Assembly: GCF_003148465.1 (NCBI RefSeq)
Contig: NZ_QGGI01000011.1
Location: forward strand, 31,347 to 95,346
From: Oceanotoga teriensis
Lineage (GTDB): Bacteria > Thermotogota > Thermotogae > Petrotogales > Petrotogaceae
Length of the DNA: 64,000 nt
Reading direction: 5' to 3'
In this document: in pieces, positions 35,406 through 44,061 of the stretch
Numbering within the stretch: position 1 is the stretch's first letter
Layout: each line of letters begins with the position of its first letter
The notes under the pieces: model-generated
What the model was told of the DNA's origin: nothing
Database searches by the model: none
Seen by the model: only the letters and a program-made list of their open reading frames with translations
Position numbers and translations under genes: made by a program

Positions 35406-36246
35406 ATTAAAAACATATGGAGAATTAGTCATGTTTTCTCATACACTTTTCTCTCTGCCATTTGCATTAATTTCTATGTTTTGGGCTGCGAATGGATTAC
35501 CAAATTTCGATGTTTTTTTATGGATTGTAATAGCTCTTTTTGGTGCAAGAAATGGTGCAAATGCTCTTAATAGAATAATAGATGCTGAAATAGATAAAAA
35601 AAATCCAAGAACTAAAGATAGACATATACCAAAAGGCAAAGTAAAAAAAAGAGAAGCTTTATTAATAGTAATCTTTTGTTTTGTTATAATGGAAATATCT
35701 GCGTATATGCTCAATCCATTATGTTTATATTTATCTCCTTTAGCAATAGCAATATTCGTAATTTATTCATATACTAAAAGATTTACTTGGTTATGCCATA
35801 TAATACTCGGAATAGCTTGCGGTGGAGCTCCAGTTGGAGCATGGATTGCAGTTAAAGGAACGATAGATATTGTTCCGATTTTACTTGGAGCAGTTGTTAC
35901 AGCTTGGGTCGGAGGTTTTGATATCATATATGCAACACAAGATTACAACTTTGATAAAGAAAATAAATTACATTCTATACCAGTCTTTTTTGGAATAAAA
36001 GGATCTTTAATTATATCGAGTTTAATGCATATTTTTTCAATAGGAATTCTTTTCTTATTATACTATATTATGAACATGGGAATATTTTATTTAATAGGAT
36101 TGATAATAATATCGATATTACTTTTTATTGAACATAAAATGGTTTCACCAAAAGATTTAAAGAGTATGAAAATAGCCTCTTATAGTATAAACCAAATAGT
36201 GAGTGTTTTATTCTTAATTTTTACTTCAATAGATATATTTTTTTAA
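35392..36246 (+). CDS. ubiA: UbiA-family prenyltransferase
   Basis: 284 residues, eight to nine membrane helices. Joins a polyprenyl diphosphate to an aromatic ring in the membrane. Both Asp-rich Mg-binding motifs are present: NALNRIIDAEIDKKNPRT (about 62-79) and YATQDYNFDKE (about 181). It most resembles the 4-hydroxybenzoate prenyltransferase/MqnP branch, which uses aromatic carboxylates, as fits the UbiD next to it. The ATG at 35392 lies inside the ubiD end and has AGGTGGA before it. Confidence 0.88.
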   Translation: MVLSKLKTYGELVMFSHTLFSLPFALISMFWAANGLPNFDVFLWIVIALFGARNGANALNRIIDAEIDKKNPRTKDRHIPKGKVKKREALLIVIFCFVIMEISAYMLNPLCLYLSPLAIAIFVIYSYTKRFTWLCHIILGIACGGAPVGAWIAVKGTIDIVPILLGAVVTAWVGGFDIIYATQDYNFDKENKLHSIPVFFGIKGSLIISSLMHIFSIGILFLLYYIMNMGIFYLIGLIIISILLFIEHKMVSPKDLKSMKIASYSINQIVSVLFLIFTSIDIFF

Positions 36247-36262
36247 TACTGGAGAGAATGAC

Positions 36263-36841
36263 ATGAAAAAAATTATTATAGGAATAACAGGTGCCAGTGG
36301 AAGTATTTATGCACATAGAATTATAGAAGAACTTTTAAAACTCCAAAATGAGGTTCATATTATAACAACTCAAACAGCTGAAGAAGTTATTAAATATGAA
36401 CTTGAAACTGATATACATCATCTTATTCAAAAGTATGAAGAAATTGGTAAAATAAATTTTTGGAATAATAAAAATTTATTTGCTCCAATTGCAAGTGGAT
36501 CCTTTGATATTGATGCTATGATAATTGTACCTTGTTCTATGGGAACACTTGCAAAAGTGTCCAATGGAATCTCTGATAATCTTTTATGTAGATGTGCAGA
36601 TGTTTGTTTAAAAGAAAAAAGGAAAATAACCTTAGTCCCAAGAGAAAGTCCTTTGAGTTCTATTCATATTGAAAATATGCTTAAATTAAGTAAAGTTGGA
36701 GTTAATATAGTACCCCCTATGCCATCTTTTTATGATAAACCTCAAAAAATAGAAGATATAATAAATAATTCCATTGGTAGAATTATTAAAAGTATAGGTA
36801 TAAAAAATGATATTTTTAAAAAATGGAATGGAGGAAATTAA
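36263..36841 (+). CDS. ubiX: Flavin prenyltransferase UbiX
   Basis: 192 residues. Makes prenylated FMN, the UbiD cofactor, from FMN and dimethylallyl phosphate. Motifs: GITGASGSIYAHR (about 5-17), VPCSMGTLAKVSNGISDNLL (about 91-110) and LVPRESPLSSIHIENMLKL (about 123). GGAGAG precedes the ATG. Placed directly behind ubiD-ubiA and four bases before the ABC lipoprotein gene, so cofactor and enzymes are made together. Confidence 0.93.
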   Translation: MKKIIIGITGASGSIYAHRIIEELLKLQNEVHIITTQTAEEVIKYELETDIHHLIQKYEEIGKINFWNNKNLFAPIASGSFDIDAMIIVPCSMGTLAKVSNGISDNLLCRCADVCLKEKRKITLVPRESPLSSIHIENMLKLSKVGVNIVPPMPSFYDKPQKIEDIINNSIGRIIKSIGIKNDIFKKWNGGN

Positions 36842-36844
36842 AAA

Positions 36845-37771
36845 ATGAAGAAATATTTTATTTATTTATTTGTAGTTTTAATGATGATATTTACACTTGT
36901 TTCATGTCAAAAATCAGAACCACAACAACTAATAATAGGTGTTTTACCTGATGTGGATTCTATACCGTTTATAATAGCCTCTGAAAAAGGATATTTTGAA
37001 GATGAGAATGTAAATGTAAAAATAGAGTATTTTAAAAGTCCTGTTGATAGAGATAGTGCTTTACAAAGTGATAATCTTGATGCAGCTATTTCAGATGTTT
37101 TAGCACAAGCTTTTGCACATGATAATGGTTTTGATATAATGATAACATCTATGACAAATGGTAGTTATAAATTATTGGTCAATAAAGATTCTAATATAAA
37201 TAACATAAAAGAATTAAAAGGAAAAGATATAGCAATTTCTAAAAATACAATAATAGAATATACTACGGACATGATGTTAGAACAAGAAAATATAAACCCA
37301 AAAGATATAAATAAAGTCATCATACCTAAAATACCAACAAGATTGGAAATGCTTCAAAACGGAAAAATACAAGCAGCAACTCTTCCTGAACCTTTAGCAA
37401 CAGTTGCCATGAATAATGGCTCTAAGCTTTTAAATAGTTCAAATAATTTAAATATAAATCCAGGAGTTTTAATTTTTACCAGCAAATCTATAAATGATAA
37501 AACGAAAGAAATAAAAAATATGTATAAAGCTTATAATAGAGCTGTTGATTATTTAAAAACACATGATAAAGTTGATTATGCGGATATTCTTATAGAAAAG
37601 GCAGGATTTCCAGAACTTATAAAAGATACTCTCATTTTACCTGATTATAATGAAGCAAAAGCACCGACAAAAAAAGATGTTGAAGAAGTTGTAAAATGGT
37701 TATATGAAAAAGGACTTATAAGTAAAGAATTTAAATACGAAGAAATAGTAAATACAACATTTGTGAGGTAA
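36845..37771 (+). CDS. ABC transporter substrate-binding lipoprotein (NMT1/TauA type)
   Basis: 308 residues. Lipoprotein signal peptide with lipobox LVSC (Cys21). The NMT1/SsuA-like fold is seen in IIGVLPDVDSIPFIIASEKG, YFEDENVNVKIEYF, LDAAISDVLAQ and ELKGKDIAIS. Members bind thiamine precursors, taurine or sulfonates, nitrate, or aromatic acids. It lies four bases behind ubiX and directly before its ATPase and permease, so the ligand may be an aromatic precursor used by UbiA/UbiD. That is a context inference; a pyrimidine thiamine precursor is the main alternative. Confidence 0.82.
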   Translation: MKKYFIYLFVVLMMIFTLVSCQKSEPQQLIIGVLPDVDSIPFIIASEKGYFEDENVNVKIEYFKSPVDRDSALQSDNLDAAISDVLAQAFAHDNGFDIMITSMTNGSYKLLVNKDSNINNIKELKGKDIAISKNTIIEYTTDMMLEQENINPKDINKVIIPKIPTRLEMLQNGKIQAATLPEPLATVAMNNGSKLLNSSNNLNINPGVLIFTSKSINDKTKEIKNMYKAYNRAVDYLKTHDKVDYADILIEKAGFPELIKDTLILPDYNEAKAPTKKDVEEVVKWLYEKGLISKEFKYEEIVNTTFVR

Positions 37772-37775
37772 TTTT

Positions 37776-38492
37776 ATGCTTAATATAGAAGGATTAAATT
37801 TTTCTTATAATGAAAGAAATATTTTGAAAAATATCAATATATCTGTAAAAAATGGAGAGATTATTTCTATAATAGGTCCTTCTGGAGCTGGAAAAACAAC
37901 ATTTTTAAAAATATTGGCCGGTATAATAAAAGATTATACCGGTCAAATTAAAATAAATGACGAAAAAATAAACCCTAAAAAAAACATAATAGGGTTAATA
38001 CCACAAGATTATGGACTTTTACCTTGGAAAACTGTCTATGAAAATATAAAAATATCTTTGAAGATAAAGCGGAAAAAAAATGATGATTTAATACATAAAA
38101 TTTCAAATTTGATTGGGATTGAAGATATATTAAACAAATATCCAAAAAAATTGAGCGGTGGTCAAAAACAAAGAGTTGCAATAGCGAGATCTTTTGTTTT
38201 AAAACCTCAACTTCTTTTAATGGATGAACCATTTTCAGCTTTAGATGCCATAACAAGAGATAATATTCAAGATAATTTTTTAAAAATATGGAATAATAAC
38301 CCAGTTACAACATTAATAGTAACTCATAGTGTTGAAGAAGCTTTATATCTATCACAAAAAATATATATAATTACAGAAGAAGGAAATTTATATAAAAAAA
38401 TAGATAATGATTTCTTTCAAAAAAGATTTGAGTTTTACAATGAAGATTATTATAAATGTATAAAAAATATAAAAAAGGATTTGAGTATATGA
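37776..38492 (+). CDS. ABC transporter ATPase (SsuB/TauB/ThiZ type)
   Basis: 238 residues. Walker A GPSGAGKTT (about 34-42), Q-loop IPQDYGLLPW, signature LSGGQKQRVAIARS (about 126-139), Walker B LLLMDEPFSALD (about 146) and H-loop VTHSVEEA. The LPW after the Q-loop is typical of the nitrate/taurine/thiamine-precursor importers. Four bases after the lipoprotein gene; its end overlaps the permease start as ATGA. Confidence 0.9.
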   Translation: MLNIEGLNFSYNERNILKNINISVKNGEIISIIGPSGAGKTTFLKILAGIIKDYTGQIKINDEKINPKKNIIGLIPQDYGLLPWKTVYENIKISLKIKRKKNDDLIHKISNLIGIEDILNKYPKKLSGGQKQRVAIARSFVLKPQLLLMDEPFSALDAITRDNIQDNFLKIWNNNPVTTLIVTHSVEEALYLSQKIYIITEEGNLYKKIDNDFFQKRFEFYNEDYYKCIKNIKKDLSI

Positions 38493-39235
38493 AGTATATA
38501 AAAAAAAATATTTTTAAAATATTATATGCTACATTTATAGTACTTGGATTATGGTATTTATTATCTTTTATTATAAATAAACCTATAATTCCATACCCTC
38601 ATAAAGTTATTATATATATTTTTAGTAAAAATATAATAGATATTTTTATTCATATAAATTATAGTTTATTTAGAATAGTCACGGGGATATTATTTGCTCT
38701 AATTATTGGATATCCTTTGGGGATTTTAATGGGATTTTATGATAGAATAGATAAAATACTCTCACCTATTGTATATCTTACATATCCTGTTCCTAAAATA
38801 GCTTTATTACCAATTATAATGCTATTATTTGGTTTGGGAAACCTTTCTAAAATCTTGATGATAGTATTAATAATAATATTTCAAATAATACTTGCTTCAA
38901 GAGATGGAGTAAAATCAATAGAAAATGGTATTTATGATACATTTATATCTTTAGGGGCTAAAAAAATAGATTTTTTTACAGATATAGTTTTTCCTGCAAC
39001 AATATCAAAAGTTCTTACAGCTTTAAGAATAGCAGTTGGAACTACGATTTCAGTTCTTTTTTTTACTGAAACATTTGGAACAGAACATGGAATGGGTTAT
39101 TATATAATGGATTCTTGGATGAGGTATAATTATATTGAAATGTATAGTGGAATAGTTATTTTAAGTTTTTTGGGACTATTTTTATTCATTCTTTTAGATT
39201 TTTTTGAATTTTTATTATGTCCATGGAATAAATAA
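38489..39235 (+). CDS. ABC transporter permease (SsuC/TauC type)
   Basis: 248 residues with six membrane segments. The EAA-like cytosolic loop SLGAKKIDFFTDIVFPAT (about 160-178), which docks on the ATPase, is visible, as is YPVPKIALLPIIMLLFGLG, usual for this permease family. I chose the ATG at 38489, which overlaps the ATPase stop; a longer reading from 38456 would overlap more and has no ribosome binding site. Completes the importer whose genes follow ubiX. Confidence 0.9.
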   Translation: MKYIKKNIFKILYATFIVLGLWYLLSFIINKPIIPYPHKVIIYIFSKNIIDIFIHINYSLFRIVTGILFALIIGYPLGILMGFYDRIDKILSPIVYLTYPVPKIALLPIIMLLFGLGNLSKILMIVLIIIFQIILASRDGVKSIENGIYDTFISLGAKKIDFFTDIVFPATISKVLTALRIAVGTTISVLFFTETFGTEHGMGYYIMDSWMRYNYIEMYSGIVILSFLGLFLFILLDFFEFLLCPWNK

Positions 39236-39274
39236 ATATAATATTTGTAACATAATAATTTGGGAGGGGATTTT

Positions 39275-39679
39275 ATGTGGAATATTATAAGGAATTATGT
39301 TATCTCTTTTATTGTATTTTTTATCATAGATATTCTTTGGCTTGGATTAATTGCAAAAAATATCTATAATAAGTATCTTGGATATATAATTAAAGATAAT
39401 TTTAATTGGATAGCTGCAATTATTTTTTATATTATATTTATAATTGGAATTCAATTTTTTGTTCTCAATCCAGCGATTGAAAAGCAAAGTGTTCTTTATG
39501 CCTTTTTAGTTGGAGGAATATTTGGATTTATAACTTATTCAACATATGATTTAACTAATCTTGCAACTATAAAACAATGGCCTATGTCTATAACTATAAT
39601 AGATATTATTTGGGGAAGTATTCTATCTTCATTAACCTCTGGAATAAGTTATCTAATAATAAATTTTTTTAATAAATAA
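39275..39679 (+). CDS. DUF2177-like membrane protein
   Basis: 134 residues, four membrane segments (about 8-28, 40-60, 69-92, 102-128). The patterns DILWLGLIAKNIYNKYLG and YSTYDLTNLATIKQWP are those I associate with DUF2177, a family of unknown function. The ATG at 39275 follows GGGAGGGG; the TTG at 39260 lies before that site and is rejected. It lies 39 bases behind the ABC permease gene, probably as the last gene of the ubiDAX operon; a shared role is not shown. Confidence 0.75.
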   Translation: MWNIIRNYVISFIVFFIIDILWLGLIAKNIYNKYLGYIIKDNFNWIAAIIFYIIFIIGIQFFVLNPAIEKQSVLYAFLVGGIFGFITYSTYDLTNLATIKQWPMSITIIDIIWGSILSSLTSGISYLIINFFNK

Positions 39680-39680
39680 T

Positions 39681-39702
39681 AGAAGAACTTTAAAGTTCTT
39701 CT
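39681..39702. terminator. Bidirectional terminator hairpin
   Basis: Perfect 22-base palindrome AGAAGAACTTTAAAGTTCTT plus CT, which folds into a hairpin. T-rich sequence follows on the plus side (TATTATTTTTG) and on the minus side (ATTATTTATT). It overlaps the stop of the hybrid kinase gene. Confidence 0.7.
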
Positions 39703-42029
39703 ATTATTTTTGATATCAAATTCAAATAATCTTTTTTTTCTTCGAAAGAATTGGTTTTTTTTATGTCAATAAAAATATCATTTATTTCTTTACTATTTAA
39801 ATTAGATAAAGTTCCTTTAAGACGATGTATTTTTTCATGAGTTTTTTCATTTTCTTCATTGTTTAATAATTCAAAGATGATTTTTGAAGATTCTTCTTTA
39901 ATTCTTTTTATAAGTATTTTCATATCTTCTGGATTATCTTTAAATATTTCTTCTAAATAAGAAAGGTTAAACTTTACTTTTTTATTTTGCTTCAATTTAA
40001 AAAGTTCTTTTATTTTTATCCTGTCCAAAGGTTTTATTATATAAGAATCAAAACCATCATCTAATAAATTATTTAATATTTGTGGATTGGATTCTCCAGT
40101 GAAAGCTATTAAAGGAATTGGAAATTCTTTGAATTTTTTAGATTTTTTAATATCTTTCATTATTTGTACACCAGAAATATTACTTAAATTTATATCTATA
40201 AGAATAGCATCATAATCTGTATTTTCAAAGGTTTCTATAACATTTTTTTCATCTTCGAAAATATCTACTGAAATATTAAAGCTGTTAAATAATGATTTTG
40301 CTACATATAGATTTGATTTTGAATCATCTATTATCATCAATTTATAATTATTCAAATTAAATTTTTTTGTATCAAATATTTGTAATCTGAAATTAACTAT
40401 AAATTTTGTACCTTTATTTTTTTTACTTTCAAAACTTATATCACCTTTTTCCATATTTTCTAATATTTTTTTAATTATAGATAATCCTAACCCCGTACCA
40501 CCATACTTTCTTGAAATATATCCTTCAGCTTGAGTAAAAGATTTAAATAATTTGTCTTGTTTTTCTTCATCTATACCTATTCCTGTATCTTCAATTATTA
40601 TATTGAAATAACCTTCACTTTCATTTATTTTAAGTTTTATATATCCGGAATCTGTAAATTTAAAAGCATTATTTAACAAATTTTCTATTATTTGACGTAT
40701 TCTTACAGGATCTCCAAGATGATATTTATTTTGCATATTTATGTCATATATAAATTCTAAATTCTTTTTTTCTATTAAAGGTTTAAAGCTTTCTTTAATT
40801 CTATTTGATAATACAGAAAAATTAAAACCTATCTCATTAAATTTCATAAGATTATTATCTAATGAAGAATAATCTATTAAATCATTTAAAAGGTTTAATA
40901 AATGTCTTGAAGAATTTTGAGCATTTGAAATATAATTCAATTGCTCTATATTGGGATCAGTATTTTTCAAGAGATCTAAAAAGCCTATTATTCCATTTAA
41001 TGGAGTTCTTATTTCATGAGATACATTTGCAAGAAATTCAGATTTCATTTTATTTGCTTTTTCATAATATTCCAAAGAATCTTCTAATTTTTTTTGAATT
41101 AATTTTTGTTGAGTTAAATCTGTTATTACAGAAATAGACCCTGCAAATTTTCCATCTTCAACTCTGGGGACAGCATTTATTATAACGCCTTTAATTTCAC
41201 CATTGTTTGATATTAAAGCTGTTTCATACTGGCTTTTTACATTTATTTTTCTTTTTTTTATATTTTTTTGCATAGAATTTATATAAGATCCTTCAACGAA
41301 ATCAAAAGGTCTTTTTCCTATAATATGTTTTTGTTCATAACCAAGCATATCAGCTATTGATTTATTTGCATATATTATTTTGCCGGTTACATCAGTTATA
41401 GCAAGTCCTTGTCCCATATTTTCCATTATAGTCATTGCAAATTTTCTTTCATCTTGAATCTTTTTTTCTTTTTCATATCTGTTTATGGCATTAGATAAAA
41501 TTTGTGCTGCAAATTTTAAAAGTTTTATGGATTCATTTGACCATTCATTATATTTTTTTACACTATCAAGACCTAAAAATCCAATTATTTTATCTTCTAT
41601 GATCATTGGAACAACAACAAGAGAAAAAATATCTTGTTCGGATAAAAGATTTCTTTCTAATTCGGCTTCATCAGGCAATTTATTCACATCATATATGTAT
41701 ATATGTTCTCTTTTTAAAACCTTATTGACCCACCAAGGAATTATTTCGGCGGGAATATCTTTTAAATTCTGTATTTGAGGATTTATTTTTTTTTCACACC
41801 ATTCATGTGTATTATCAAGTATTTTTAATTTATCCTTAAACATAAAAATATAACATCTATCAGATTTAGTAAACTTTCCTATTTTTTTTAAAGATAAATC
41901 TATATTTTGGTTTATTTTTTCATAAGGAATATCTATAAAAGAATTTGATATTTGAGTTATTACATCTTCAAATTTTATTCTAAGTTCGAGTTCTTTTTTC
42001 ATTTTCTCAAAATCATCATTATTTTGCAT
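39690..42029 (-). CDS. Hybrid histidine kinase (GAF-PAS-HisKA-HATPase-REC-HPt)
   Basis: 779 residues, no membrane segment. GAF at about 15-190, PAS at about 205-315 (MGQGLAITDVTGKIIYANKS), HisKA with SHEIRTPLNGIIGF (about 345), HATPase with NLLNNAFKFTDSG, DTGIGI and GGTGLGLSIIKK, a receiver domain with LMIIDDSKSN and phospho-acceptor Asp in ILIDINLS, and a C-terminal HPt domain with IHRLKG. It therefore holds a full internal phosphorelay. Its final output partner is unknown; no response regulator is adjacent. A 91-residue antisense frame inside it is a shadow. Confidence 0.9.
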   Translation of the reverse strand: MQNNDDFEKMKKELELRIKFEDVITQISNSFIDIPYEKINQNIDLSLKKIGKFTKSDRCYIFMFKDKLKILDNTHEWCEKKINPQIQNLKDIPAEIIPWWVNKVLKREHIYIYDVNKLPDEAELERNLLSEQDIFSLVVVPMIIEDKIIGFLGLDSVKKYNEWSNESIKLLKFAAQILSNAINRYEKEKKIQDERKFAMTIMENMGQGLAITDVTGKIIYANKSIADMLGYEQKHIIGKRPFDFVEGSYINSMQKNIKKRKINVKSQYETALISNNGEIKGVIINAVPRVEDGKFAGSISVITDLTQQKLIQKKLEDSLEYYEKANKMKSEFLANVSHEIRTPLNGIIGFLDLLKNTDPNIEQLNYISNAQNSSRHLLNLLNDLIDYSSLDNNLMKFNEIGFNFSVLSNRIKESFKPLIEKKNLEFIYDINMQNKYHLGDPVRIRQIIENLLNNAFKFTDSGYIKLKINESEGYFNIIIEDTGIGIDEEKQDKLFKSFTQAEGYISRKYGGTGLGLSIIKKILENMEKGDISFESKKNKGTKFIVNFRLQIFDTKKFNLNNYKLMIIDDSKSNLYVAKSLFNSFNISVDIFEDEKNVIETFENTDYDAILIDINLSNISGVQIMKDIKKSKKFKEFPIPLIAFTGESNPQILNNLLDDGFDSYIIKPLDRIKIKELFKLKQNKKVKFNLSYLEEIFKDNPEDMKILIKRIKEESSKIIFELLNNEENEKTHEKIHRLKGTLSNLNSKEINDIFIDIKKTNSFEEKKDYLNLISKIIEEL

Positions 42030-42128
42030 TAATGATCACCACCAAAATTATTTAATTTAATAATAAAAAAATAATTGTTTATATCGAATAAATTATAACG
42101 TGATAAATTGTAAAAAATAAAACGATTG

Positions 42129-42161
42129 ATAATTTAATTAAAAGAAACTTAATTAAATTAT
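42129..42161. repeat. Perfect 13-bp inverted repeat, candidate operator
   Basis: ATAATTTAATTAA (42129-42141), spacer AAGAAAC, TTAATTAAATTAT (42149-42161), in the divergent region between the hybrid kinase and the MBL gene. It ends just before the expected -35 of the MBL promoter (TATAAT at 42186-42191). AT-only arms make chance more likely than usual. Confidence 0.35.
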
Positions 42162-42223
42162 TCATTAATAAAAAAAATAATAAAGTATAATTGAAATATT
42201 GAAACATAGAAAGGAGAAATAAT

Positions 42224-43111
42224 ATGAAATTGAATAAAATAAATAGAAGTACCCATTATATAGATGCCCCAACAAATATAGGTATCTATATTTTTAAGAA
42301 TAAAAATGTTCTTTTGGTAGACACTGGAATAAATAAATATGCGGCTAAGAAGATAGAAGATATTTTAATAAATAATAATCTTCATCCTAAGTATGTTATA
42401 AATACACATTCTCATACAGATCATTGTGGTGGAAATAATTATTTTAAAGAAAATTATCCAGGAATTGAATTTTTTAGTTCTAATGAAGAAAAAATTTTTA
42501 TTGAAAATCCTGTTTATCATCAAATAATTTCATCATCTGCATATCCATCAAAAAAAATGAAAATAAAAAATGGTTCAAAAATAGACTATGTTTTGAATGA
42601 AGAAATGATTAAAATAAATGATGAAAAATTTCAAATATTTCTTTTTCCAGGTCATACAAATGGAGATATTGCAATATTAACTAATGATAGAGTATGTTTT
42701 ATGGGGGATAGTATTTTTTCAAAAGATACTTTAGAAAAATATCCTTTAACTTATCTTTTAAATATTGAACAAAGAGTAGATAGTATTTTGAAGATGAAAG
42801 AAATAGATGCTGATTATTTTGTTATAAGCCATTCAGAAAAAATACTCGATAAAAATGATTTTATGGAAACAATAGAAGAAAACTTAAAAAATATAGATAA
42901 AATAAATAAAGAAATAATTGAAATATGTTCTCAACCGATGACAAGAGAAGATATACTTCAAGAATTTTTAATATTACATGATTTAGAAGTAGATTATAAA
43001 GGTTATTATGTTGATTTTTGTGCAATTAGTGCATATTTAAACTTTTTAATAAATGAAGAAGAAATAGAAGTGTCTATTCAAGAAGGAAAATTATATTTTT
43101 ATAAAAAGTAA
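42224..43111 (+). CDS. Metallo-beta-lactamase fold hydrolase with C-terminal helical domain
   Basis: 295 residues. THSHTDHCGG (HxHxDH, about 64-73), FPGHTNGD, FMGDSIFS with the bridging Asp, and ISHSEK give the full zinc set. The last 85 residues form a helical, winged-helix-like domain, as in LACTB2-type MBL proteins. Substrate unknown; hydrolysis of a small ester, thioester or nucleic acid is possible. AAAGGAG precedes the ATG. Single gene, with a TATAAT at 42186. Confidence 0.78.
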   Translation: MKLNKINRSTHYIDAPTNIGIYIFKNKNVLLVDTGINKYAAKKIEDILINNNLHPKYVINTHSHTDHCGGNNYFKENYPGIEFFSSNEEKIFIENPVYHQIISSSAYPSKKMKIKNGSKIDYVLNEEMIKINDEKFQIFLFPGHTNGDIAILTNDRVCFMGDSIFSKDTLEKYPLTYLLNIEQRVDSILKMKEIDADYFVISHSEKILDKNDFMETIEENLKNIDKINKEIIEICSQPMTREDILQEFLILHDLEVDYKGYYVDFCAISAYLNFLINEEEIEVSIQEGKLYFYKK

Positions 43112-43136
43112 GAGAGTTCATTCTTCGAACTCTCTT
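43110..43136. terminator. Hairpin between convergent genes
   Basis: AAGAGAGTTC (43110-43119) with GAACTCTCTT (43127-43136). Short T tracts only; it includes the stop of the minus-strand membrane protein gene. Confidence 0.55.
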
Positions 43137-43804
43137 AAATATTTGTATGTAAATATTATATTTATAATTGAAATATACCAATATATAATTTCGGTAGAAA
43201 TATTTCTATTTTTAAAAGTATTATTTATAAAGATAATATAGAAATTATCATATACAAGAGAATTCCATTCTTCAATATATACAAATATGATAGAAAAAAT
43301 AATGAATATAAAAGAAATTTTGATTATTTTTTTAGCAGTATTCGAAAACTCTAAATTATCTATGAATCTATATCTTGAAAATAATATATATATAGCAAAT
43401 AAATATAAAAATAAATCTGTTAAAGAAAATATAAATTCATCTGAAAAATAATAATTTATAAATATTGCACCACTCATTAATATTAAATATAAAATTTTTT
43501 CTCTTTTATGAAAATAGTCACCAAAAAAATAAAAAGATAAATATCTCATCAGGTATATTATTAAAGATATAAATATAGTTCCTATAGTATAGTAAAACTT
43601 CATCGAGTTAAACCATATTGAAGATGAATAAAATATATCATTTATAAAATTAATAAATGTAATTGATATCATTACCAAAAAAAGTGATGAAAACATTTTA
43701 AAAAATTTTTCATTAGTTTTTTTATATGCAATATAATTGAAGATTATATTAAAAATATATAGTAAAATCATAAATAAATCATAAGTGATTACATAAATTT
43801 TCAT
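43118..43804 (-). CDS. Integral membrane protein of unknown function
   Basis: 228 residues, about seven predicted membrane segments spread over the whole length, with charged loops (YFHKREK, KKIIKIS) and a C-terminal KYLREFEE tail. I recognise no family; the overall look, a seven-helix unit with no soluble domain, recalls 7TM sensory input domains that stand alone here. AGGAG lies before the ATG. Neighbours are a convergent MBL gene and an S41 protease gene about 257 bases upstream, from which it is separated by a terminator. Confidence 0.6.
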   Translation of the reverse strand: MKIYVITYDLFMILLYIFNIIFNYIAYKKTNEKFFKMFSSLFLVMISITFINFINDIFYSSSIWFNSMKFYYTIGTIFISLIIYLMRYLSFYFFGDYFHKREKILYLILMSGAIFINYYFSDEFIFSLTDLFLYLFAIYILFSRYRFIDNLEFSNTAKKIIKISFIFIIFSIIFVYIEEWNSLVYDNFYIIFINNTFKNRNISTEIIYWYISIINIIFTYKYLREFEE

Positions 43805-44011
43805 AATTTTATACTCCTTAAGACAATATAAAAAAATAATATCAAATTATATTGATGATATCAACTCAAATTAGTTAAAATAATATAAAAATATTTAATT
43901 TATTATATCATTGTTTATAGAATAAGAATAATTTATTCAATAGCAATCATAAAATATAATAAATATACAAGAAAAATATGTATTTACTAAATAGTACTTA
44001 GATAATAAAAG

Positions 44012-44048
44012 AAATGCATGGTTAATCTAAAATAGAAACCATGCATTT
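44012..44048 (-). terminator. Terminator of the S41 protease gene
   Basis: AAATGCATGGTT (44012-44023) with AACCATGCATTT (44037-44048), 12-bp stem, 13-base loop; on the minus strand followed by CTTTTATTAT. Confidence 0.75.
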
Positions 44049-44061
44049 ATATATATTTTTA

